Part shown: in pieces, positions 54,771 to 64,000 of the stretch
Position numbering within the stretch: the stretch's first letter is position 1
How the letters are laid out: every line of letters begins with the position of its first letter
Assembly: GCA_016490735.1 (NCBI GenBank)
Contig: JAEMWC010000103.1
Location: 284,501 to 348,500 of the forward strand
Length of the DNA: 64,000 bases
Origin: Pachyseris speciosa
Lineage: Eukaryota; Cnidaria; Anthozoa; Scleractinia; Pachyseridae
Direction: 5' to 3'
Translations under genes and position numbers: made by a program
The notes under the pieces: generated by a model
Told to the model about the DNA's origin: nothing
The model's input: the letters and a program-made list of their open reading frames with translations, nothing else
Database searches by the model: none

Positions 54771-54957
54771 AAACTGTAAACTTCTGTGTCGAATGATGAT
54801 ACTAAAAACAATGAAAACCCAAAGTCTTCTGCTACTTTGCTTTAGCGCTACGCGTTTCACCGCTGTTGCGGCTCTTCAGGCATAGCAAAGTGTGTTTATT
54901 GACTTATTGCGTCACAGATGTAATTGTAATTACAATTATAATGGCTAGTCAACTAAG
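54770..54957 (-). repeat. Right 190-bp inverted repeat enclosing the PLE array
   Basis: Reverse complement of 50395-50586, including an antisense hammerhead-like core (GAAA/CTGAAGA on the minus strand at about 54840-54885). Confidence 0.9.
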
Positions 54958-55000
54958 AACACACTTTCTTATGTACAAATGTGATGAGTGGCTAATTATT

Positions 55001-55180
55001 TCGCTAGTGTGATGATCTGATCTACGTGTGAAATAAAGATTCTATTGTTGACGGCTTGTGAAATTTGCTAAGTGGCGGCATTCCAAATGCCGCCACGAGA
55101 ATAAGTTTTACTTAGCAAATTCCACAAGCCGCCAACAATAGATTATTTCACACGTAGAGCAGATCATCACACTAGCGATA
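55001..55180. mobile_element. Hairpin MITE (180 bp)
   Basis: Arms of about 80 bp (TCGCTAGTGTGATGATCTGA and on, mirrored to ATCATCACACTAGCGA) around GGCGGCATTCCAAATGCCGCC-type loop, itself a short palindrome. Confidence 0.9.
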
Positions 55181-55847
55181 TTTGAAGCATAGTTATATAT
55201 ATAAAAAGCAGCGACAGACAAAAGACAGATGCAATGTAAAGCGAAACAAGTAGCAGCTCAAAGTTAACCTAATTTTGCGAGAAGAAATTTTTTTTCTTAC
55301 AGTTTGAGAGCGAGATAATAGCACAATATGCTCTGCTGACTCCATACAAATCCTTCTAAATTTTAATTAGTTTATAACGTTATGAACCAAGTCAAATTTA
55401 GAAGGATTTCTATGGAGTCAGCCGAACATAATGGTGCTAATATCTCAGAGCCAATTTGTCTTTAAATCGATGCTGATTTTTGGCAAGTTAGCATTTTTCA
55501 TCTTGCTCTTTCTGAAAATCTAAACAAGTCCCATAATTTCAAAAATTGTAATATTTGTAACGTCACACTTTAGCACTCTATTGTGAAGAAATCAGTTCCT
55601 AGTAACTACGACGGAGCTCTTGCGAATATTCACTCCATACGTTTTTTGCACTGTCGAGTACCAAGACTTATCAGTGACTTTCCGTGGCAGCTTTTGTAAT
55701 CTGACGATGGAGTTTGCTGTTCAAGTGATTGGTGAGCGGAGCTCGGTGCGGGAGATCCCCTCTTTTGTTGTCCTTGGTTCATCATGCTTGACCATCGTTG
55801 CTATGGTTTTATCTGCGTACTACACTAGTGTTTTCTGTCGGACTTAA

Positions 55848-56229
55848 AGGGGCAGTGTCACGCTTTTGTACCATCACTTAATAAGCTTAAAACTGCCAAT
55901 GCATCGGTGGAAACCTTAAAATAATGGTCTAGTTTTGTTGCCAAAGACTGTAGTACTGCATTGACACTATAAACTCCTGTATTCCACCTAAGATGACGAG
56001 GATGGAAATGGATTGAGATTTGAAAAAACTGGCAAGTTTTTTCAAAATTTCAAGCTATGCATTAAAAAATTACCCCAAAAATTATTATGGTTAGCTCTCC
56101 TTGCTAAAATTTCATTGGAATTCATCTTGCTGGTTCTGTAGGAGCATTTTTTGCACGATAACAGGTAAAAGGCAGTAGTTTTGGCAGAATTGAACCAAAA
56201 ACAGCAAAAATCACGGTGACACTGCTCCT
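55848..56229. mobile_element. 382-bp TTAA-flanked MITE in copy C
   Basis: Begins AGGGGCAGTGTCACG and ends inverted CGGTGACACTGCTCCT. TTAA flanks both sides (55844-55847 and 56230-56233). Copies A and B have the empty site GACTTAACATGG. piggyBac or Kolobok type. Confidence 0.9.
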
Positions 56230-56616
56230 TTAACATGGGCTTGATGCGGCAAGAGATTTAGTTTCGCCTAGAAAGGACGCAGAAAAAGCTTCCGCCTTTT
56301 GTTGTCTTTCTGTAAAGTTATGAGAAGGCTGGTCGACTAGTTTCCGAAATAGTAAGATCTGCTCTTTTGACTTTATTTGACCATATTACGAATATTTCAG
56401 CCTTGTCTTTCTAGGAACGTTTATACGGTATACATTTTGTAATGTAGTCTGAAATTGGTTAATAAAAAATGATCATTTATGGCGAAGCGTTGACTCTCTT
56501 GTTCAGGCACACAGCAACTCACCATGGTTACAACAAGAATTTAGATAATTGCCAAAAAGTGAACAGCAGTATAGTCACAATAACTTTTAGATATAAAAAG
56601 ATGATTTCTTTAAATG

Positions 56617-56667
56617 ATACAGACATGTTTCAGCAGAAACTTCTGCCTTCTTCAGTGCAAGTGTTAT
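56617..56667 (-). ncRNA. Hammerhead-like motif, copy C
   Basis: CTGAAGA, stem II GCAG/CTGC, GAAA, A-CATG-T, C; stem I has one mismatch. Confidence 0.5.
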
Positions 56668-56947
56668 AGGAGATGAAAATCTGAATATAAGAAGCTTTTC
56701 TACAAAGTTGGTCTCGTTAAAACTCTCTCAGATAGGACCTGAAAAATTAACAACGCGTGGAAGGGCTTTCACGAAGACCCGAGCACGAAGACACCAAGTT
56801 TTAATAATATCCTCAAGAGAAATCTCTTACCCACCAACAACCCACAATTCCTCGATTCCGGCGTAACCAGCAGCCCATAAATCCCTGTTCGGTGGTCAAT
56901 TTACATTATCAACTCCGTTGATAAACCAAATTTCCGTGTTTCACTCC

Positions 56948-56983
<36 letters not shown>

Positions 56984-57064
56984 ACCCCCTTTACCTCACA
57001 ATAACGCAATGTCAGTATGTTTCACCAAACAAAGTGAACAGCACACCAGCATTTTAATTTACAT

Positions 57065-57855
57065 TATCCCATTGGTGCCCAACTGTTTTTACGTTTTCAG
57101 AGTGATTTTCCACCTATAAATGATCCATAGTATTTCGTGACTCTTTATGGAAACGTGGTGCTGTCCTAAGGCACTGGAGGCTCAAGGTTTCTGAAAACGT
57201 CATTCTGACGTAGCTATTTTTAATCTGTGGAGCTACAACTACGTCCCGAGTTCGGTTTGCTAGCGATTTTTGCTAAGTTTACAACCATTTTTCATCTTTA
57301 GTGGCTGCCTGATGAGCATCATTAAGCGTGACGGTAGCTAAGAGTCCACTTTCTCAAAGAATCGAGCAAGGTGATGTACTTTGTTGTCGAATTTGGCTTG
57401 TTACTCGACGAACTGGGAATTTGGCCGGTCGGACACTTAGTACCTTTGGGACTCGACTATTGATGAATTTCTCGACCTACCGCCGCATATTTTGGAATTT
57501 GTGAGCACTGAAGATGACCACAAGCAGGAATTTTTGGCGGTAGGTCGGAGTGGCTGTAGACTTAGTTTATATGTGAAAGAATTGGGAGAAGGAACGGGTG
57601 CTGTCAAAAATTCTCGTTTATATTTATAAAGAATTGGGGAAAGGAACGGGCACTGTCAAAAAAAATCTCGTAATTTCCCAGCATGCAACGCGGTCGAGAT
57701 GTTGAAAATGGCGGAAAGGCCCGAATGCACTGGAACAAAAGGCTGTATCTACGCTCGGGAGGAGAATAGAGAGAGATGGTTGAGAGAGACTGGTTTATTA
57801 TTAAATCACATCGCAGTAAAATACTGAATTGCGTAATTATTTACAAGCTACAAAC
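57065..57855. other. No recognisable gene; short tandem duplication inside
   Basis: No domain recognised. AAAGAATTGGG..AAGGAACGGG and CTGTCAAAAA occur twice, at 57577-57626 and 57636-57672. Confidence 0.5.
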
Positions 57856-57859
57856 TATA

Positions 57860-58740
57860 AAAATATAAATATAAATATAAATATAGTGACTTAAAGTGTT
57901 ATTAAAAAGTTCTCATTCATCTCAAACTTGAGTTGGTTTCAGCCGCACATTTCACGAAAAACGAATCCGCGAAACGCTTTGTCTTGGCTGCCCGTACAGT
58001 ATACGTTCTTTGGCGCCTAAAATTATAATGAGGGCTGTAGGCTTCTGGGATTAGGTGATATAATTTACTATTCTGATTCTCGCTGATTGATCTAAATAAC
58101 GACTTTGTAATGTCTTCGTGGTGTTCCCTGATAGAGGTCAAGCAAGCGCGCTCTAAGGCTTTCCTGTACGGAATTCTAGGAAAAATACACGCCAGAGCTC
58201 TTTTCTGAACACTTTCTAACTCCGACTGTAAATACTGAGGTAGAGAATAACGAATATCTGGACAAGCGTGGTCAAGGGAAGATCTAATACATGCGCAGTA
58301 GTAAGCGACAAGATCCTCGACTGGAACGCGCGCCCGTTTAAGTTGCACGAGGAAATAAATTTTCCTAGCTATTAAACTATCAACGTGATCGTTCCATGTT
58401 AGTGTGTTGTTAATGATAAGGCCGAGAAGCTTGCTGGAAGTCGCTGCTTGAATCTGTATCCCATCAACTGTGACTGGGTCGAAGTGTTCCAGGGAACGAC
58501 GGAAGCTGATGGTGAACTCTTAAGTCTTCTCAAGATTTAGCTGGAATAAATTTTCCGCTGACCAGTTGGAAACATGGTCTACTGCTTCTTGTGCTCTACT
58601 TTGTTGCCCCTTCGGTACTTTTTCTGACAAGGTGGTGTCGTCCACGTACTTCCACATCCCAAAGAGCGCACTGGGGGTTACAAGGTCATTGATCATGAGC
58701 AAATGAGAATATGAAGAAAAAGAGTCATTTCTAAGCTAGA
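57860..58740 (-). pseudogene. L2/CR1-like RT 3' remnant
   Basis: Minus strand: FGMWKYVDDTTLSE (palm motif C, YVDD) near 58640-58660, then NWSAENLFQLNLEKT, SKLLGLIINNTLTWNDHVDS, a CACIRSSLDHACPDI block and SELESVQKRALACIFP. Frames shift near 58515. The 3' end at about 57860 is a run of ATATTT units. Truncated 5' of motif C. Dead copy. Confidence 0.65.
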
Positions 58741-58744
58741 ACAA

Positions 58745-59770
58745 GGACTGAAGTTTGTTATGATGGTTGAAGTTTGGTTTTTCGATGATGATTTCTTTAA
58801 AAAACGTGAAGGTAAAAAGGGGCATTTTCGTGGTTTCTCTTTGACGTTAAAAACGGTCAGTTTCGTTCTTGTCCAAACTCAAAGGGCCATATTTGGTAAA
58901 AATCGCTAAGTTTCTTGCGTTTATTGGATATCCAAATTCAAAGGACATTCGACTTCGTGCTCACAACTGACAGTTAAGGCAATATTCGTGCGATTGAGAA
59001 AGTTGCAATGTTTTGAAGCAAGGGAGTCTTGTGTGGCCGGTTTTGGCCGGCACGGGCGTCGTTTATTTGAGGCCGTATGTACTCGATCGACTTAAGTTAA
59101 TTGAATTTACATAAGAAAATTTATTTCCGCAGATTAATAATGCATATTAAAGTTCCAAAGACAAAATTTCCACCTCTACTGCGATCGATCGTGTCGGGAA
59201 CCGGGAGGATAAGGAGCCAGAAAGTAATTCTAAAACTGCAAAACTGGGATAGCACTTCAATTTTACATCTCAACATTCTATTATTTCTATGCCTCACCAC
59301 CTCCTGTTGTCTGTCGCGAATCACGTCTGCACTTGTGTCAGACTGAATTGCATGCAGTTGACATGTGTTCTGCATTCAATTTAGTCAATTCCACGCCTTC
59401 GGTTGGTGTCACTTAACATAAACATGCTTATCCATGCCACAAGTTGTGGAGAAATTCTTTTAAGTGAGCCCAAACGTTTGGCCAAACACCGTCTAAAAAC
59501 AACAACTGTGGACTATTAAAATCCACCATACTGAAATCAGCTCGACGCGTGGACTGCAGACAAAGGTACTGTAAGTGCCCGCGTGTGAGCGCGTAATGGT
59601 TAGCGGCAGTCAGCAAAGCGCATGAGCAAATGTCGATCTTTTAGAATCCAGATTTTAAAATGCGCGAAAATGCACGTGGAAATTGCTTAGCTCACGAACG
59701 TTTTTGCAAGAAAGCGAGCCCGGTGACCCCCTTTTTTGTTGTTTCAATATTTTTGTCTTGTAAAGAGGAA
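58745..59770. other. No recognisable gene
   Basis: Short frames without a recognised domain. Confidence 0.45.
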
Positions 59771-59779
59771 ACGTCACAT

Positions 59780-59803
59780 CTAAATCTAAATCTAAATCTA
59801 AAT
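59780..59803 (-). repeat. 3' hexamer repeat of the CR1-like element
   Basis: Four TTTAGA units on the minus strand. Confidence 0.85.
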
Positions 59804-59921
59804 ATCATTATGTCGGCAAAATCGTGGAACGACATCACGCCAACTCTAAAAAGCTAAAAAATAAAACTATACTAAAATATACAAAAATAACAGTAAAAGT
59901 TAAAATACTGATAAAATTATA

Positions 59922-62900
59922 CTAATTAAGTTTACTTTTAAAAATACAAAGAGATTGGCTGGAGACAGTCTCTTGTGGGAGTTTGTTCCATTCAGTTATT
60001 GTCCTGGGAAAAAAAGAAAATATAAAAATATCTTTATGTCCTTTTGGTACAATAAACTTAAAATCATGGCTTCCCCGAGTCCTCCTTTCTCTGTTTGCTT
60101 TCAAATAATTCCCCCAGTCCCCATCTAGGAGGCCGTGGCACATCTTGTATACAGTGGAGAGCCTTGCGTGTCTCCTCATCGTTTCAAGTGTGTCCCACCG
60201 TAGGTCTTGCAGCATTTCCGTCACGCTCGCTGTTCGATCGTAATTTCCAGTAGCAAAGCGCGCTGCTTTCCGCTGTATCCTTTCTAGAGCGGCTTTATCT
60301 TTCTGGTGGTGTGGGTCCCATGCACTACAGGCATACTGGAGTTTTGGCCTCACAAGAGTCTTGTACGCAGTTTCTTTCACTGTCTTTGGGCAGTTCCACA
60401 GGTTTCGCTTGATAAGTCCCAAGATCTTATTTGCTTTAGATGTGATAGTTTCGACATGTGGTGACCACCTCATTTTGTTATCGAGCATTACCCCCAAATA
60501 AGGGTGACGTTCAACTTCTTCTAGGATTTCTCCACAGAATACATATTCCCGCTTTGGTGGATCCCTCCTCGTTGTAAAACACATGATTTTGCACTTTGAA
60601 GGATTAAATTCCATCTGCCACTTTTGTTGCCAATCTTCTAATCTATACAAATCATCTTGGAGATCAGCTGTGTCATCATCACAGCAAATTGTCCCATATA
60701 ACAGCGCATCGTCAGCAAAAAGTCTAACAGTAGAGTTCAGACCATCAGGTAAATCATTTACATACATTAAGAACAATAGTGGTCCTAAGACTGTTCCTTG
60801 GGGAACGCCAGATGTTGTAACTACAGGTGCAGATGATTCTCCCCCAATTACCACTGATTGGGTACGCTGTGTTAGAAACGACTCGAACCAGTTATGTAGT
60901 TGGCCACGAATTCCGTAATAATCAAGTTTCTTCAAAAGTCGGCGATGGGGAACTTTGTCAAATGCTTTTGAAAAATCGAGGATTGCAGCGTGAATTGTTT
61001 TGTTGGACTGGATGGCACTCGCTATATCATGAATGGTACATATGAGCGGTGTTTCTGTTGATCGTTTCGCCCTAAAACCATGTTGGTAATCAGTGAGCAC
61101 TCCATATTGTGAAAGATGCTTCATAACATGGCTGTGTACGATATGTTCGAGTACCTTTGATGCGATGCAGGTAAGTGACACGGGCCTATAGTTTGAGGGA
61201 TCCGATTTCTTTCCCTTCTTGTGAATAGCACATACGTTGGCGTGTTTCCATTGGATAGGTACAGTTCCGGTATCAATACAATCTTGATAAATATCAGTAA
61301 GAACCTTTGATATTTCCTGGGCATTTTCCTTTAAAAACCAAGGAGGAATTCCATCCGGACCATACGCTTTGTCTGCTTTCAACCCGTTAAGTTGCTTTTC
61401 AACTCCACTAGTTGTGATGTTTATTGTTGCAATAGTCGGAATAGGGTTTTCGCCAAGGTGTGGGATATTCTCTGTTTCTTCCTTGTTAAAAACACTGGAA
61501 AACTGGCTACTTAGCACTTCGGCCTTAGCTCTCGGTTCGGTAAACACTTCATTTCCAACTTTGAGATCTTGGTTATCTGTGTCCTCCTTCCCTAGCTTTT
61601 TGATGTGTGACCAAAAAGCCTTTGGGTTTTCTTTTATAGAGTCGCCGAGAAAATCAGATAGATAATCGTTCCTGGACCTATTCAAGTTCTTGTGTAATTG
61701 CTTCCTGACTAGTTTAAATTTATTCCAGTGGGATTGCCTTCCAGATTTCTTCGCCCTGTTGTATAGCCTTTGCTTTAACCTCGTTTGTCTTCTCAAGTTA
61801 CGGTTAAACCAAGGTAAGTTATGGCGTGATGTAGTGAACTTGTGCGGTATACAGGAATCCATTATTCCAGTAAGCCTATGTTGAAACATATTCCACTTTG
61901 CGTCTACGGATTCGTTCTTCATATCTTCAAAATCATTCGCAAGGTCTTGTAGTTCTTTCTTTATACGAGTGGTGTCTGACTTTTTCCTCATGTAAATCTT
62001 GCGTCTAACTGGCTTTTTTCTTCTGCATGCCAAGTTCACTTCAAAGAGAACCATATCGTGATCACTTATTCCCGGGATTACCCTAACATTGTTAATGATA
62101 TTGACGTTATTTGTCAACACAAGATCGAGAATGTTGTCATCCCTAGTAGGTTCTTTTACTAGTTGGGTAAGTCCGTGTTCATCGATGATTTCAAGCAGCC
62201 GTTCAGAATTTAAAGAGCAATTTATTGGTTCAGGATAGTTCCATTTGAGGTCCGGGGCGTTGAAATCTCCCGCCACGATTACGTTGCTTGTATTTAATCT
62301 ATCGCCTAACCTGAATAAAGATGAGTCAAGTTCTTGTAGACTGTTTATATCGGTCTTGTTTGGGCGATAGAAGGAGGCGAAGAATAAAGATTTTGATATC
62401 TTGTTCTGGATCTGACATTTGGTCCAAATAATCTCACAATCCGTGTTCAAATCATCGCGATGAGTAACGATAATATCTTTCTTCACTGCTTGGAAAACAC
62501 CACCATGGTTGTCAGATATGCGATCTTTCCGATAGATGTTGTAGTTATCTGGAAAAATTTCGCTGCTCTTGATATCTGGATATAACCATGACTCATTGCC
62601 AAGAATTATATCTGGTTTATATTGATCGACGACTGCAGCAATATCGGCGACTTTGTTCTTGATGCTTTGACAATTTACGGCAAGGCAAGTCAATTTGCAT
62701 TTAGCAACTTTCGACCGGCGTTCTTGTTTGTTATTGAAAATCACGCGGACATTTTGTGAAGTCGTACTATTTGCGATGGAAGCTTCCTGTAGTGGCTGAA
62801 AAGAGTTTGGTGAAACCAGGGAATCAATAGGGTCGTTAAAGAATGAGTCTGAAAAATTAGGAAACCCGCATTGTGGACATATCCATGTGAGTGAAGTATT

Positions 62901-63323
62901 GGGAAGAATTTCATACGTTGACAAGTCGGCATTACTGCACTTGGCGTGGTACCAAACATCACACATGTCGCATTTTATCCCCATCTGGCTGTTCTTTACG
63001 GGCTTAGTGCGTTCACCACAAGGTTGCTTGTGTTGAGGTCCCGGGTTCAGCTCGATGTTTCCACTCAGCAATAGCAGTGAAAGCAGTAATCGCCTAGATG
63101 GATTTCTTGCGGTCGATTTGAAGATGGTCGAGCGAGTGAGTTCACGTCGGCAACGATTCACCGCTTCCAAACCTGCTCGGATAGGTCGTTTTAAGGCCAA
63201 GGTTAAATTCAAACCAAAGTCGATACTCTTATTTTGAGATTCATATAGTTTCGATATTGCTAAGAGTAAATAAGTGCCAGCCAGGAGTAAGGTCACAGCA
63301 GGATAAAGACGAGTCACCGCCAT
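59922..63323 (-). CDS. CR1-like ORF: 2A motif, PHD-type finger, endonuclease, reverse transcriptase
   Basis: 1133 codons from ATG at 63323, uninterrupted. Order by residue: hydrophobic N-terminal segment 8-24; 2A-like GNIELNPGP at 88-96; PHD-type finger C118-x2-C121-x4-H126-x2-C129...C149-x2-C152; apurinic-type endonuclease 212-430 (NCQSIKNK, E244, GDFNAP 352-357, SDHDMV 420-425); RT about 690-950 (YRPVSL, AILDFSKAFD 780-789, SGVPQG 838-843, catalytic FADD 869-872); C-terminal QRKAARF and TITEWNKLP blocks. All catalytic residues seen are intact, so it may be active or very recent. 2A motifs at this position are known in some CR1 elements. Confidence 0.92.
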   Translation of the reverse strand: MAVTRLYPAVTLLLAGTYLLLAISKLYESQNKSIDFGLNLTLALKRPIRAGLEAVNRCRRELTRSTIFKSTARNPSRRLLLSLLLLSGNIELNPGPQHKQPCGERTKPVKNSQMGIKCDMCDVWYHAKCSNADLSTYEILPNTSLTWICPQCGFPNFSDSFFNDPIDSLVSPNSFQPLQEASIANSTTSQNVRVIFNNKQERRSKVAKCKLTCLAVNCQSIKNKVADIAAVVDQYKPDIILGNESWLYPDIKSSEIFPDNYNIYRKDRISDNHGGVFQAVKKDIIVTHRDDLNTDCEIIWTKCQIQNKISKSLFFASFYRPNKTDINSLQELDSSLFRLGDRLNTSNVIVAGDFNAPDLKWNYPEPINCSLNSERLLEIIDEHGLTQLVKEPTRDDNILDLVLTNNVNIINNVRVIPGISDHDMVLFEVNLACRRKKPVRRKIYMRKKSDTTRIKKELQDLANDFEDMKNESVDAKWNMFQHRLTGIMDSCIPHKFTTSRHNLPWFNRNLRRQTRLKQRLYNRAKKSGRQSHWNKFKLVRKQLHKNLNRSRNDYLSDFLGDSIKENPKAFWSHIKKLGKEDTDNQDLKVGNEVFTEPRAKAEVLSSQFSSVFNKEETENIPHLGENPIPTIATINITTSGVEKQLNGLKADKAYGPDGIPPWFLKENAQEISKVLTDIYQDCIDTGTVPIQWKHANVCAIHKKGKKSDPSNYRPVSLTCIASKVLEHIVHSHVMKHLSQYGVLTDYQHGFRAKRSTETPLICTIHDIASAIQSNKTIHAAILDFSKAFDKVPHRRLLKKLDYYGIRGQLHNWFESFLTQRTQSVVIGGESSAPVVTTSGVPQGTVLGPLLFLMYVNDLPDGLNSTVRLFADDALLYGTICCDDDTADLQDDLYRLEDWQQKWQMEFNPSKCKIMCFTTRRDPPKREYVFCGEILEEVERHPYLGVMLDNKMRWSPHVETITSKANKILGLIKRNLWNCPKTVKETAYKTLVRPKLQYACSAWDPHHQKDKAALERIQRKAARFATGNYDRTASVTEMLQDLRWDTLETMRRHARLSTVYKMCHGLLDGDWGNYLKANRERRTRGSHDFKFIVPKGHKDIFIFSFFPRTITEWNKLPQETVSSQSLCIFKSKLN

Positions 63324-63329
63324 GTCGAC

Positions 63330-64000
63330 TCACACTCAACCAAGCAAAAAAAACATCTATCATAATCATATCTATCACAGAAATTTTACACTACTCATAA
63401 ATTGCCTTTTCTCGCGTTTATAAAAAATCCGCTGGATAGAAAATTCTTAAAAACACTTTGCAGTTTCCTTTTCAAATGGCAAAAGTTATCACGTGGAAAA
63501 AAAAATAGAGGGGTCACCGAGTTCGTTTTCAAATTGTAGGTGCCAGAAGTTTAAATGCAGCTCTTAATAACCCTCAAGTACCGTTGCCATGGTAACAACT
63601 GATGACGTAATAATAGTTATTTCTGGTCAACAGCTAAATGTATAATTTAACCTTGCAAAAGTTTTCTTACGGCCTCCATTTGCCTTTGTGTTTTTTCTCT
63701 CAAAGTTTACGTCGTGAAAAAGCTAAAAACTGGTACCAGCCACCTCAAGGAGCGTGTCAGGGCGGAGCATGCGTGATTATGCTCTCGAGTGAGCAACAGA
63801 TTCTTTATCTGTCCGCCATCTTCAATTTGGTCCGTAGGATTGATTTCGTCCAGTATTTCTTATAATACGTCTTGAAGCCTCAGCTGTATTTCTCTTTTGG
63901 GGATTTTTTATGTTTGTGCCGTGCCATATGGATGGTGCTGATAATCGAAGATATATATATACTTGCCAGCTTTTTCAGTTCCTTCAAAAAACAATTAAAG
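63330..64000. other. No recognisable gene
   Basis: Possibly includes the 5' untranslated region of the CR1-like element. The plus frame 63638-63865 has no recognised domain. Confidence 0.45.
63583..63596. promoter_or_regulatory. X-box-like palindrome (candidate RFX site)
   Basis: GTTGCCATGGTAAC is a near-perfect palindromic RFX-type X-box, followed at 63602 by TGACGTAA, a half-CRE-like word. It lies about 260 bp upstream of the CR1-like ORF (minus) and just before unassigned sequence (plus). Function is inferred from motif only. Confidence 0.35.

Larger units (their letters stand above)
55297..57064. repeat. Partial copy C of the duplicated unit
   Basis: Matches the first 1.2 kb of copies A and B but is more diverged in its right part and carries two insertions (55848-56229 and about 56838-56985). 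It stops before the foldback element. Confidence 0.85.
59779..63330 (-). mobile_element. Near-complete CR1-like non-LTR retrotransposon
   Basis: Contains the intact ORF at 59922-63323 and a 3' untranslated region of about 140 bp ending in TTTAGA hexamer repeats (59780-59803 as TCTAAA on the plus strand). Short 3' hexamer/octamer repeats mark CR1/L2-group 3' ends. The 5' boundary beyond 63330 was not defined and no target duplication was identified. Confidence 0.8.

Noticed and set aside
54619..54885. Open frames with Tyr-Ile repeats
   Set aside because: They are translations of the (TA)n tract on both strands.

Overview
The window looks like nuclear DNA of an animal, most likely a cnidarian (coral or sea-anemone relative). 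The evidence is one intron-containing glycosyltransferase gene with animal-type splice sites, a very high load of Penelope-like elements (PLEs) with hammerhead ribozymes, CR1/L2- and L1/Tx1-like retrotransposons, tRNA-derived SINEs and dozens of MITEs. No operons, rRNA, CRISPR or bacterial features were seen. The organism call is inference; no database was searched.

Layout. 0-2 kb: a CR1/L2-like relic (minus strand) and a pogo-like relic. 2.9-6.5 kb: a PLE interrupted by a second PLE, itself interrupted by a 762-bp terminal-inverted-repeat element; both insertions can be reversed exactly on paper because their target duplications survive. 7-15 kb: SINE copies, a piggyBac-like relic, several MITEs, microsatellites and a G-rich tract. 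15.4-24.1 kb: copy A of a large direct duplication, containing PLE 3' sequence, a foldback element with 40-bp subterminal repeats and a helix-turn-helix ORF, an L1/Tx1-like pseudogene and a composite hairpin repeat. 24.5-26.9 kb: hairpin MITEs, a 9-bp-TSD Mutator-like MITE and a retroposon tail.

27.3-37.0 kb: the only convincing host gene, a three-exon MGAT4-type N-acetylglucosaminyltransferase predicted at 481 residues. Its 7.4-kb second intron holds a SINE, a complex tandem array (31.4-34.3 kb) and three abutting hairpin MITEs. 38-42.3 kb: a Harbinger-like MITE inside a TTAC microsatellite, other MITEs, a PLE scrap and an L1-like pseudogene. 42.3-49.6 kb: copy B of the duplication, offset about 26.94 kb from copy A.

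49.6-55 kb: a PLE hotspot. Two different PLEs (one with a single stop codon, one open) are separated and bounded by (TA)n tracts, and the whole is enclosed by 190-bp inverted repeats with hammerhead-like cores. 55.3-57.1 kb: partial copy C of the duplication, carrying a TTAA-flanked MITE absent from A and B. 57.9-63.3 kb: an L2-like relic and an apparently intact CR1-like element (1133 codons, minus strand) with a 2A-like motif, PHD-type finger, apurinic endonuclease and reverse transcriptase.

The genes do not form one pathway. The coherent theme is retroelement biology: self-cleaving RNAs, translational-recoding peptides, microsatellite-associated integration and nested insertion.
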